Shown in pieces: positions 1 to 6,697 of a DNA stretch of 16,783 nt. Source of the DNA: Alphaproteobacteria bacterium (GTDB taxonomy: Bacteria > Pseudomonadota > Alphaproteobacteria > Rhizobiales > Aestuariivirgaceae); the NCBI GenBank assembly GCA_024279045.1, contig JAJRRZ010000205.1, positions 1 to 16,783 on the forward strand, given 5' to 3'. The position numbers and the translations under genes are program-made. The notes beneath the pieces are model-generated. The model saw only the letters and a list, made by a program, of their open reading frames with translations, was not told where the DNA came from and searched no databases. Positions within the stretch are counted from its first letter, which is position 1, and the number at the start of each line of letters is the position of its first letter.

Positions 1-558
1 GGCATACATCGCCTCCAGATCGACAATGTCGCGCAAGTTGATCTTTTCGTCGTTCAGCTCCTCGCGCCACAGGATGATCGCCTGAAACGTCAACGGGCTT
101 TCGCACAGCCCCTGAATCATCGCCTCGCGCCCGGCCTCGATGCGCTTGGCAATGGCGATCTCCCCTTCGCGCGACAGCAGCTCCACCGAGCCCATCTCGC
201 GCAGGTACATGCGCACCGGATCATCCGTGCGCTCCGCCGTGGAAGTGGCAGCCTTCGCCTTGGCTCTCTCCGGCACGGCACTGTTCACCTGCGCCACCGC
301 GTCCTCGGCCTCTTCCTCGCTGTCCACCACGTTGATGCCCATCTCCGCCAGCATCGCCATGGTGTCCTCGATCTGCTCCGGCGAAACCTCTTCGGAGGGC
401 AGCACCTCGTTCAGCTCGTCCAGCGTAACGTAGCCGCGCTTTTTCGCCGCGCGGATCATCTTCTTCACGCCGGCGTCGTTCATGTCGAGAATGGGACGAT
501 CCGCCTCTTCCGTCGCCGCGTCCGCGCCGCCGGAAGTCTTCTTGCGATCCTTGGCCAT
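1..558 (-). CDS. rpoD: RNA polymerase primary sigma factor RpoD (sigma-70), N-terminal part, cut by window edge
   Basis: Primary sigma factor, which directs RNA polymerase to housekeeping promoters. Only the first 186 codons are inside the window. The start ATG is at 556-558, preceded by a purine-rich GGAAAG sequence. Residues about 20-80 match the sigma-70 region 1.1 (VKKMIRAAKKRGYVTLDEL, then an EQIEDTMAMLAEMGINV-type segment). An acidic/alanine linker follows, then region 1.2 beginning TDDPVRMYLREMGSVELLSREGE and running into the non-conserved region at the edge. The wording of regions 1.1 and 1.2 is typical of alphaproteobacterial RpoD. It lies downstream of dnaG on the same strand with about 330 bp between, so it probably has its own promoter as well as possible read-through. 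Everything that recognises -10 and -35 elements lies outside the window. Confidence 0.97.
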   Translation of the reverse strand, partial: MAKDRKKTSGGADAATEEADRPILDMNDAGVKKMIRAAKKRGYVTLDELNEVLPSEEVSPEQIEDTMAMLAEMGINVVDSEEEAEDAVAQVNSAVPERAKAKAATSTAERTDDPVRMYLREMGSVELLSREGEIAIAKRIEAGREAMIQGLCESPLTFQAIILWREELNDEKINLRDIVDLEAMYA

Positions 559-890
559 GTTGTCTTTCCAGTCCCGCTGTTGATGCCGTTGACGGTTCAT
601 GCCCTGGCCTGCCGCCTGCGTGTGCGCTTTTTCCGGTGTTTCTGTGCCGCCTCCGCGGCGATGCGCCCGCTGTTGGCTGGCGTGGCCTGGCCCGTTATGA
701 TCATGGATATTGCGCACATCCGGCCATCAGCGCCGGAACATGCCGCAGGTGATTCGCTTTCCTTCACCTTAAGAGGAGTTCGTTAACCGGAGATTCACCA
801 CAAACGGCCCGCCACGCACTCCGGCATGGTGGGCTTGTCGCCATTGTCACCTTTTCGTGGCGTCGCGTGATGGCTTCCCGCGCCGCCGGT
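559..890. other. Intergenic region between dnaG and rpoD, no gene seen
   Basis: About 330 bp separate the dnaG stop from the rpoD start. The short open frames here have no recognisable protein and no good ribosome binding site. The region should contain the rpoD promoter on the minus strand, but I could not find a convincing -35/-10 pair. TTAA occurs twice around 771-786 with 10 bases between, which is not the 7-base spacing of a CtrA box. Confidence 0.6.
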
Positions 891-2810
891 TCAATCATGT
901 GTCTGCGCCAGTGCATCCAGCTCCGCGCGCAACTGTTGCAGCCGCGCCAAGTTTTCTTCCGTCGGCGCGCTGGCGAAATCCTCTTCCGCCCGCGCCAGCT
1001 CGCGGCGCAGTGCGCGGGCTTCGTCAACTTCCCGCAACCGCCGCAGAAACAACCGCGCCGCCTGTGCCGCATCGCTCCGCGTGAAGATGCTCAGCCGCCG
1101 CACACTCTCGCCAGCCATCAGTCGCACCGCCACGCGCGCCTCCGGCCTGCCTTGCAGATGGTCGAGCAACACCGCGCTGTCAAGTGCTTGCGTGGGCACA
1201 CATTCCGCCAGCGTGCCAGCGGACGCAATGTCTAGAATCGCCCTTGCCAGCGAGTCAAGCGCAGCGGAGGAAAAAGAGAACTCCGCCAGTGCTTCCGCCA
1301 CCTCGTCCACGATATCAGGCCGCAACAGCAGCATGCGCAGCAAATCCTGCTCCGCCAACGGACCCAACGCATCTCCCGAATTTCCGGCGCGCTGTTTCAG
1401 TCGCGCCGATGGTGGCGCCACGAACCGTCGCGAACGCCCCGTGCCCTGCCCTGCGCCACCGAATCTGCCACCCCGCACTGCACCGCGCCCGCCCCTGCCC
1501 CGGCCCGAGCGCCCAGTCGCGCGGCCATGCCCGAATATTTCGCGCAACCGCTCGCGCAGCTCTTGCAGATAATGCTGGCGCACCTTGTGATCGCCAATGC
1601 GCCCGGCCAGCTCCTCCAGCCGCGCCTCCAGCGCCGCCTTCTCTTCCGGTGTCCCTGCCGGATGCCCCGACGCTTCGTGGCGGAACAGGAAGCCGATCAT
1701 CGGCTCGGCCTTTTCCAGCACCTCGGCGAATGCCTCCACCCCCTGCTCGCGCAACATGTCGTCCGGATCCATGCCCTGTGGCAGAAAGGCGAAACGCAGG
1801 CTGTGCCCCGGCTGCAGGTGCGGCAGCGCCACCTCCAGCGCCCTCCACGCCGCCTTGAGCCCCGCCGCATCGCCATCGAAGCACAGCACCGGCTGCGCCG
1901 CCACACGCCACAGCATGGCCAGTTGCACCTCCGTCAGCGCCGTGCCCAACGGCGCCACCACATGCGCAAGGCCAGCCTGATGCAGGGCGATGGCGTCCAT
2001 GTAGCCTTCCACCGCCACGATGGAGCCACGCTCGAAGGCCGGTTGACGCGCCTGGTCGAGATTGAACAACACCCTTGATTTGTGAAACACTGGTGTTTCC
2101 GGCGAGTTCAGGTATTTCGCCCGCGCCTCGCCCAGCGCCCGCCCGCCAAAGGCGATAACGCGGCCCTTCACGTCGCGGATGGGAAACATCAGCCGGTTGC
2201 GGAAGCGATCATACGGCGCGCCGCCATCCTCTGGCCGCGCCACCAGCCCGGCCTCCTCCATCAACGCGACATCCACGGCCCTGCCCTTCAGATGCCGATA
2301 CAGCGCATCGCGTGCATCCGGTGCCGCGCCAATGCGGAAGGTGCGCAGTGTCTCCTCCGTAAGTCCGCGCTGATACAGTGCATAATCCAGCGCTTCCCTG
2401 CCTGCTTCGCCGCGCAACTGCTGTTCGTAGAACCGCGCCGCCTCTTCCAGCACATCCATCAGGCCGAGGCGTTTTTCCTCGCGCTGGCGCACCTTGGGGT
2501 CGGGCCTGGGCAGCTCCAGCCCCGCTTCGCTGGCCAGTTGCGCCACCGCCTCCGCGAAGCTCAGCCCCTCCTTCTCGGTCAGGAAGCGGAAATGATCGCC
2601 CTTCGCATGGCAGCCGAAGCAGTAGTAGAAGCCCTTGCGGTCATCGACATGAAACGACGGCGTCTTCTCGTGATGAAACGGGCAACACGCCCAATAATCG
2701 CCGCGGCTGGGGTGCGAGCGCTTCCTGTCCCACTGCACATGCCGCCCCACCACCTGCGAAATCGGCAGGCGAGCGCGGATTTCCTCCAGGAATGAATCGG
2801 AAAAACGCAT
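891..2810 (-). CDS. dnaG: DNA primase DnaG
   Basis: Primase that makes RNA primers for replication at the fork, working with the DnaB helicase. The 639-residue length is normal for the family. The N-terminal CHC2 zinc finger is complete: C43 and H46 in CPFHHEKTPSF, then C64 and C67 in YYCFGCHAKGD. The catalytic TOPRIM domain shows the acidic residues E268 (VAVEGYMDAI) and D312/D314 (CFDGDAAG). A C-terminal DnaB-binding domain follows at about residues 490-639. Between the catalytic and C-terminal parts, about residues 425-470, lies a linker rich in Arg and Gly. The start ATG is the only one that leaves the N-terminal motif (FSDSFLEEIRARLPISQVVG) complete. The gene sits between a YqeY-like gene and rpoD on the same strand, the usual alphaproteobacterial arrangement. 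Confidence 0.98.
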   Translation of the reverse strand: MRFSDSFLEEIRARLPISQVVGRHVQWDRKRSHPSRGDYWACCPFHHEKTPSFHVDDRKGFYYCFGCHAKGDHFRFLTEKEGLSFAEAVAQLASEAGLELPRPDPKVRQREEKRLGLMDVLEEAARFYEQQLRGEAGREALDYALYQRGLTEETLRTFRIGAAPDARDALYRHLKGRAVDVALMEEAGLVARPEDGGAPYDRFRNRLMFPIRDVKGRVIAFGGRALGEARAKYLNSPETPVFHKSRVLFNLDQARQPAFERGSIVAVEGYMDAIALHQAGLAHVVAPLGTALTEVQLAMLWRVAAQPVLCFDGDAAGLKAAWRALEVALPHLQPGHSLRFAFLPQGMDPDDMLREQGVEAFAEVLEKAEPMIGFLFRHEASGHPAGTPEEKAALEARLEELAGRIGDHKVRQHYLQELRERLREIFGHGRATGRSGRGRGGRGAVRGGRFGGAGQGTGRSRRFVAPPSARLKQRAGNSGDALGPLAEQDLLRMLLLRPDIVDEVAEALAEFSFSSAALDSLARAILDIASAGTLAECVPTQALDSAVLLDHLQGRPEARVAVRLMAGESVRRLSIFTRSDAAQAARLFLRRLREVDEARALRRELARAEEDFASAPTEENLARLQQLRAELDALAQTHD

Positions 2811-2923
2811 GACCGGCCCTGTCCGGTTGTGGCAACCCGTGCCTTCAATGTGGGGAACCGCGCGCGCTGCTGCAAATGCCGATGCGCGATCTGTGGACAG
2901 GACGTGGACGACGCCGGAGACAT

Positions 2924-3391
2924 TCAGCCTCCGAGCTTCTCCTTGACCAGCCGCGAGGCCTTCGCCATGTCCATCTGCCCGGCATACCTGCCTTTCAGCG
3001 CGCCCATCACCTTGCCCATGTCCTTCAGGCCGCCAGCACCGGTCTCGGCAATAACCTCCTCCACCGCCGCAGCAATCTCTTCTTCATTCATCTGCCGCGG
3101 CAGGAACTCCTCGATGATGGCGATTTCCGCCTTCTCCTGCGCCGCCAGGTCTGGCCTGCCACCCTTTTCGTAAACCTCCGCCGATTCGCGCCGCTGCTTG
3201 ACCATCTTCATCAGCAGCGCCTGCAGGTCGGCCTCCGTCGGCGTATCATCCTTGCCGGTGCCGCGCGCCTGAATGTCCCTGTCCTTGATGGCCGCAGCAA
3301 TCAGCCTCAGCGTGCCCATGCGCACCTTGTCCTGCGAGCGAATGGCCAGCTTCAGCTCTTCCTCGATGCGGCTGCGCAAGTCGTCGGCCAT
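2924..3391 (-). CDS. GatB/YqeY-domain protein
   Basis: A 155-residue protein of the YqeY family, which is related to the tail domain of the GatB subunit of Asp/Glu-tRNA amidotransferase. Its own biochemical role is not established. The whole protein is the family domain: DDLRSRIEEELKLAIRSQDK at the start, TLRLIAAAIKDRDI, then EIAIIEEFLPRQMNEEEI and MGKVMGALKGRYAGQMD near the end, closing with LVKEKLGG. The start is supported by a strong Shine-Dalgarno sequence, GGGGAGGAAAC, immediately upstream. It lies 113 bp upstream of dnaG on the same strand and is divergent from carA. The carA - yqeY - dnaG - rpoD order is common in Alphaproteobacteria, which supports the call. Confidence 0.95.
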   Translation of the reverse strand: MADDLRSRIEEELKLAIRSQDKVRMGTLRLIAAAIKDRDIQARGTGKDDTPTEADLQALLMKMVKQRRESAEVYEKGGRPDLAAQEKAEIAIIEEFLPRQMNEEEIAAAVEEVIAETGAGGLKDMGKVMGALKGRYAGQMDMAKASRLVKEKLGG

Positions 3392-3497
3392 GATGTTTCC
3401 TCCCCGAAACCCCTAACGGGGCGCTTGCCTTTGGCTGCGCAAACAGATACTCCTGCCGCCAGCCGCTTGCAACCTTGACAAATGCCGAGGTCTTGCC
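3392..3497. promoter_or_regulatory. Divergent intergenic region between the YqeY-like gene and carA
   Basis: These 106 bases must carry both starting regions. On the minus strand a clear Shine-Dalgarno (GGGGAGGAAAC) precedes the YqeY-like gene. On the plus strand GAGG lies about 8 bases before the carA ATG. A perfect TTGACA occurs at 3475-3480, but its expected -10 would fall inside carA, so I do not call it a promoter. Other -35/-10 candidates are weak. Confidence 0.45.
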
Positions 3498-4718
3498 ATG
3501 AGCAACGCGCCCGCCACCTCCCCCGCCCCCTGGACGGAAGAAAAACCCACCGCCGTGCTGGTGCTGGCCAACGGCACGGTGATACGCGGCAAGGGCATTG
3601 GCGCCACCGGCTCCGCCCAGGCGGAGGTCTGCTTCAACACCGCCATGACCGGCTATCAGGAAATCCTCACCGACCCCTCCTACGCCGATCAGATCGTTAC
3701 CTTCACCTTCCCCCACATCGGCAACGTCGGCGCCAATCCCGACGATGACGAAACCACCAACCCCGCCATGCGCGCCCCGTCCGACCTGCCGCGCGTGCGC
3801 GGCTGCGTGCTGCACACCGACATCACCGCCCCGTCGAACTGGCGCGCCACCCAGCACTTCAACGACTGGCTGAAGGACCAGGGCATCATCGGCATCTGCG
3901 GCGTGGATACCCGCGCGCTTACCACCTTCATCCGTGAAAACGGCATGCCCAATGCCGTCATCGCCCATGACCCGGCGGGCGACTTCGACCTCGACGAACT
4001 GAAGCGCCGCGCCCGCGACTGGCCCGGCATTGTCGGCGCAGACCTTGCCAGCCAGGTCAGCACCACCACCCGCCATGACTGGATCGAGGGCAGCTGGAGC
4101 TGGCCGGAGGGTTTCTCCCGCCCGGCGGCGGACAGCCTGCGCCACCACGTGGTGGCCATCGACTTCGGCATCAAGAAGAACATCCTGCGCTGCCTGGTGG
4201 ACGCCGGTTGCCGCGTTACCGTCGTGCCCGCCGATACCCCGGCGGAAGACATTCTCGCCCTGAACCCCGACGGCATCTTCCTCTCCAACGGGCCGGGCGA
4301 CCCCGCCGCCACCGCCGAACACGCCGCCCCCACCATCCGCAAGCTCATCGACTCCGGCAAACCCATGTTCGGCATCTGCCTGGGCCATCAGATGCTCGCC
4401 CTGGCCCTCGGCGGACAGACGAAAAAGATGAAACAGGGGCACCACGGCGCCAACCACCCGGTGAAAGACTTCACCACCCGCAAGGTGGAAATCACTTCCA
4501 TGAACCACGGCTTCACCGTCGATGCCGCCTCCCTGCCTGAAGGCACGGTGGAAGAAACCCATGTCTCGCTGTTCGACGGCACCAACTGCGGCATCGCGCT
4601 CGTCGATCGTGATGTTTTCTCCGTGCAGCACCACCCGGAAGCCTCGCCCGGCCCGCAGGATTCCCACTACCTGTTCCGCCGCTTTGCCGAGGCCATGGCC
4701 CGCCGGCACAACACATGA
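3498..4718 (+). CDS. carA: Carbamoyl-phosphate synthase small subunit CarA
   Basis: Glutaminase subunit of carbamoyl-phosphate synthase. It releases ammonia from glutamine and passes it to the large subunit CarB for pyrimidine and arginine synthesis. At 406 residues it is slightly longer than most because of a short N-terminal addition. The N-terminal CPSase domain is clear (NTAMTGYQEILTDPSYADQI, GICGVDTRALTTFIRE). The C-terminal class I glutamine amidotransferase domain carries LSNGPGDP, the nucleophile C294 in GICLGHQ, and H379/E381 in QHHPEASPGP, so the catalytic triad is complete. The gene is divergent from the YqeY-like gene. carB is not next to it, since a tRNA-Glu gene follows. Confidence 0.98.
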   Translation: MSNAPATSPAPWTEEKPTAVLVLANGTVIRGKGIGATGSAQAEVCFNTAMTGYQEILTDPSYADQIVTFTFPHIGNVGANPDDDETTNPAMRAPSDLPRVRGCVLHTDITAPSNWRATQHFNDWLKDQGIIGICGVDTRALTTFIRENGMPNAVIAHDPAGDFDLDELKRRARDWPGIVGADLASQVSTTTRHDWIEGSWSWPEGFSRPAADSLRHHVVAIDFGIKKNILRCLVDAGCRVTVVPADTPAEDILALNPDGIFLSNGPGDPAATAEHAAPTIRKLIDSGKPMFGICLGHQMLALALGGQTKKMKQGHHGANHPVKDFTTRKVEITSMNHGFTVDAASLPEGTVEETHVSLFDGTNCGIALVDRDVFSVQHHPEASPGPQDSHYLFRRFAEAMARRHNT

Positions 4719-4741
4719 ATGCCACCATCCGCATGACAGGC

Positions 4742-4759
4742 TTGCGCCCCGCCGCGCAA
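4742..4759 (+). terminator. Hairpin after carA, possible terminator
   Basis: TTGCGC and GCGCAA form a perfect 6-bp stem with a 6-base loop, 23 bases after the carA stop. There is no good T-tract behind it, so it may be only an mRNA 3' hairpin. Confidence 0.3.
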
Positions 4760-4767
4760 CAGCCCTC

Positions 4768-4796
4768 TTGCGCTCTCCGGCAGCCATAATTATACA
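4768..4796 (+). promoter_or_regulatory. Promoter of the tRNA-Glu gene
   Basis: TTGCGC at 4768-4773 and TATACA at 4791-4796 are separated by 17 bases. Transcription would start a few bases before the tRNA at 4809, the short leader expected for a tRNA gene. The site lies in an AT-rich patch (CATAATTATAC) that stands out from its GC-rich surroundings. Confidence 0.6.
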
Positions 4797-4808
4797 AACC
4801 TCAGCGCC

Positions 4809-4884
4809 GCCCCCATCGTCTAGTGGCCTAGGACGCCGGCCTCTCACGCCGGAAACAGGGGTTCGAGTCCCCTTGGGGGCGCCA
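4809..4884 (+). tRNA. tRNA-Glu (anticodon CTC)
   Basis: A full cloverleaf can be drawn. The acceptor stem GCCCCCA pairs with TGGGGGC. The anticodon stem CCGGC/GCCGG encloses the loop CTCTCAC, with anticodon CTC at 4843-4845. The T-arm is AGGGG-TTCGAGT-CCCCT. The discriminator base is G and the CCA end is encoded (4882-4884). It reads the GAG codon for glutamate. The remnant prophage begins about 70 bp downstream. The tRNA 3' end is not repeated at the far side of the prophage, so the tRNA does not look like its attachment site. Confidence 0.97.
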
Positions 4885-4885
4885 G

Positions 4886-4900
4886 GGCCACATAGTGGCC
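4886..4900 (+). terminator. Hairpin just after tRNA-Glu, possible terminator
   Basis: GGCCAC and GTGGCC form a 6-bp stem (8 with flanking G-T and A-T pairs) around a 3-base loop, starting two bases after the tRNA CCA end. The following TTGACTTCTT is only moderately T-rich, so termination strength is uncertain. Confidence 0.4.
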
Positions 4901-4956
4901 TTGACTTCTTGCCAACGCAGGTCAGCGCGGGGCAACGACCACGCTTTCCACCAACC

Positions 4957-5000
4957 TGTAGCGCGACAGTTTATATGAGCGGGTGTGACAGTTTTTGCGA
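4957..5000. repeat. Two 22-bp imperfect direct repeats, probable phage end (transposase-binding sites)
   Basis: The unit at 4957-4978 starts TGTAGCGCGACAGTTT and the adjacent unit at 4979-5000 carries GTGACAGTTTTT. They share the block GACAGTTT (at 4965 and 4987) and several flanking bases in the same register. Tandem sites of about this spacing, with a terminal 5'-TG, are what the ends of Mu/BcepMu-like transposable phages look like. The block sits between host DNA next to the tRNA and the last phage gene (D), the expected place for the right phage end. I saw no inverted copy (AAACTGTC) elsewhere in the window. Confidence 0.5.
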
Positions 5001-5062
5001 TCGCCTTTCCGGTGCGTATGCACTCCCTGGTAGCGGTTGTTCACACACCCTTCGAACGCCTT

Positions 5063-6040
5063 TCAGCCGTCGATCTCTGCTTCCGCTTCCACCTCCGTCA
5101 GATATCCCTCCTGGCCGTTCAGGCGGTGGATGGCCGTCCTGATCGTCCACTCTCCATCCACGCCATCGCGCACGCCGGACACCACAAGCTCGGCCTCCGC
5201 CACGATGGCCGGATTACCGCTGGTGGTCAGGCGCAAGGTGCGCTCGCCCCGCTTCAGCTTGCGCAGCTGCGCGCGCGCTGCAGCCTGCGCCTGCGCACGG
5301 TCGGGATACTCATGGCGCAGCCCGAAGACGGGGCCATCGCCATCGCCCACCGTCTCGGTGCGCGGCCTGGCCTCGCCTCGGTGATGCCAGCGCGCGCGCA
5401 CCTGGCCATATTTCGGGCGCTCCTTGATAGTGGCCGTCCAGTCGATAAGGTCGCTGCGCACCAGCCTTGCCTGCATGGGCTGGCCGGATGCCGTCTTGCC
5501 GCTGCCGCGGCGCACGAACAGCAGCCGCCCGTCGGCCACCTTGAAGGTAGCGTCATGGGTGCGCGCCAGGCGGGTGAGCAGGTGCATGTCGCTCTCCTCC
5601 GTCTGCGCCAGATAGACGATCTCGATGCCGGCCAGTTCCTGGTCGATCACCGGATGCAGGCCGTGCTCGCCGGCCACCTGGCGCACCACCGCGCCCAGCG
5701 TGGCGTGCTCGAAATGCCGCGTGCGCTGCTGCTTGAGGCTCTTGCGCATGTCCGCAGCGCGGGCGCGGATGACAATCTGCTCCGGCGCGCCGCTCACCTC
5801 TACTTCATCCACCACGAACAGGCCCATGTAGCTCAGTCCCGTCTGGCGATAGCCCAGCCACACTTTCACCTGAGCACCGGTGCGCGGCAGGGCCACGAGG
5901 TTGTCGCGGTCTTCCACCACCAGCTCCAGCCGGTCGCTTTTCGTGCCGGCCTCGTCGGTGATGGTCAGCGACAGCAGCCGGTCGTTGATGCGCCCGGTTA
6001 CATCCTGTCCATCCACCTCGATGCTGAAGTCCGGCGTCAT
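5063..6040 (-). CDS. Phage late control / tail protein D (P2 gpD-like)
   Basis: A 325-residue homologue of P2 gpD, a baseplate-hub protein of contractile tails, related to the gp27 part of the T4/T6SS spike complex. The N-terminus (FSIEVDGQDVTGRINDRLLSLTITDEAG.KSDRLELVVED) and the QTEESDMHLLTRLARTHDATFKVADGRLLFV segment are characteristic. The length is normal and I see no disruption. The start ATG at 6038-6040 has GGAGGG nine bases upstream. The reading frame stays open for another 35 codons, but these overlap gene X and are not phage-like. It is the last gene of the tail operon, 16 bp after X, and lies just before the probable phage end. Confidence 0.9.
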   Translation of the reverse strand: MTPDFSIEVDGQDVTGRINDRLLSLTITDEAGTKSDRLELVVEDRDNLVALPRTGAQVKVWLGYRQTGLSYMGLFVVDEVEVSGAPEQIVIRARAADMRKSLKQQRTRHFEHATLGAVVRQVAGEHGLHPVIDQELAGIEIVYLAQTEESDMHLLTRLARTHDATFKVADGRLLFVRRGSGKTASGQPMQARLVRSDLIDWTATIKERPKYGQVRARWHHRGEARPRTETVGDGDGPVFGLRHEYPDRAQAQAAARAQLRKLKRGERTLRLTTSGNPAIVAEAELVVSGVRDGVDGEWTIRTAIHRLNGQEGYLTEVEAEAEIDG

Positions 6041-6056
6041 GGCGCTGCGCCCTCCG

Positions 6057-6266
6057 TCAATCCCACAGGCGCACCTGCGGGCGAATGTGCTCGGGCGTGA
6101 TGTCCGGCAGGTGGATGCGCACGCCGGCGGGCAGCAGCACGCCATGATCGGCCAGCCGCGGATTGGCGGCCAATACCTGCTCCACCACGCCGCGGCAGGC
6201 GCCGTAATGGCGCTGGCAGATACGATCCAGCCGATCGTCCTGCACGGTGATGTAGGTGGTGGCCAT
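6057..6266 (-). CDS. Phage tail protein X (P2 gpX-like, LysM-type)
   Basis: A 69-residue protein of the P2 gpX family, a short LysM-like tail protein. Typical elements are TYITVQDDRLDRICQRHYG near the start, VEQVLAANPRLADHG in the middle, and LLPAGVRIHLPDI near the end. The start is fixed by a TGATG overlap: the stop of gene U shares a base with this ATG. The gene looks intact. Confidence 0.9.
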   Translation of the reverse strand: MATTYITVQDDRLDRICQRHYGACRGVVEQVLAANPRLADHGVLLPAGVRIHLPDITPEHIRPQVRLWD

Positions 6267-6697
6267 CAGAACAGCCCTCCGCCCATGCCGGCGCCATCCG
6301 GCCCATAGGCCGATAGCTCCAGCGTGAACTCCACCCGCCGCGGCAGACCATCGGCGCGCAGGAAGCTTTCGGTGTCGCGCACCGCGGTGATCACCCACAG
6401 GCCGAATACGTCGCCCAGCCCGGAGACCATCATCAACGGCGCGCCCGCCAGTGCCTGGGCGCGCATGCCGCGGATCTGATCCAGCCCGCCGGTGTAGTGC
6501 AGATAGATGGTGCCCTCCAGCGTCAGGCGCTCCTCGCCGGGGCCGGTGAACTGCAACGCCGGACGGCGGCCCACGCGCTCCTGCGCCGGCCAGCGCGCCG
6601 TAACCTCGCGGGTAAGCTGCTGATACACCGCGCCGGCCACGGAGAAGCGGAAAGGGCCGAGGCCCATCATGATGGTCATGCCCGCATCGACGATCAC
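6266..6697 (-). CDS. Phage tail protein U (P2 gpU-like)
   Basis: A 143-residue homologue of P2 gpU, needed for tail completion. The family pattern is visible: MMGLGPFRFSVAGAVYQQLTREV near the start, GEERLTLEGTIYLHYTGGLDQIRGMRAQALAGAPLMMVSGLGDVFGLWVI in parts across the middle, and RRVEFTLELSAYG near the end. The true start could be one of the internal ATGs around residues 7-11, since homologues usually begin with a short hydrophobic lead before LGPF. It overlaps the last bases of the ancestral frame of T and the first base of X, so it is translationally coupled. No damage seen. Confidence 0.9.
   Translation of the reverse strand: MIVDAGMTIMMGLGPFRFSVAGAVYQQLTREVTARWPAQERVGRRPALQFTGPGEERLTLEGTIYLHYTGGLDQIRGMRAQALAGAPLMMVSGLGDVFGLWVITAVRDTESFLRADGLPRRVEFTLELSAYGPDGAGMGGGLF

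Noticed and set aside
771..786. Possible CtrA box (two TTAA) before rpoD
   Set aside because: The two TTAA are 10 bases apart and not 7.
3475..3480. Perfect TTGACA as the carA -35 element
   Set aside because: With normal spacing the -10 would fall at or inside the carA start codon, and no TATAAT-like sequence is there.
3246..4847. 533-codon minus-strand frame opposite carA
   Set aside because: carA on the other strand has complete catalytic motifs. This frame is Gly/Val/His-rich shadow sequence that would also run through the tRNA gene.
4809..4884. tRNA-Glu as the attachment site of the prophage
   Set aside because: No copy of the tRNA 3' end is visible at the far border, and the head genes are of the Mu type, which integrate by transposition and not at tRNA genes.
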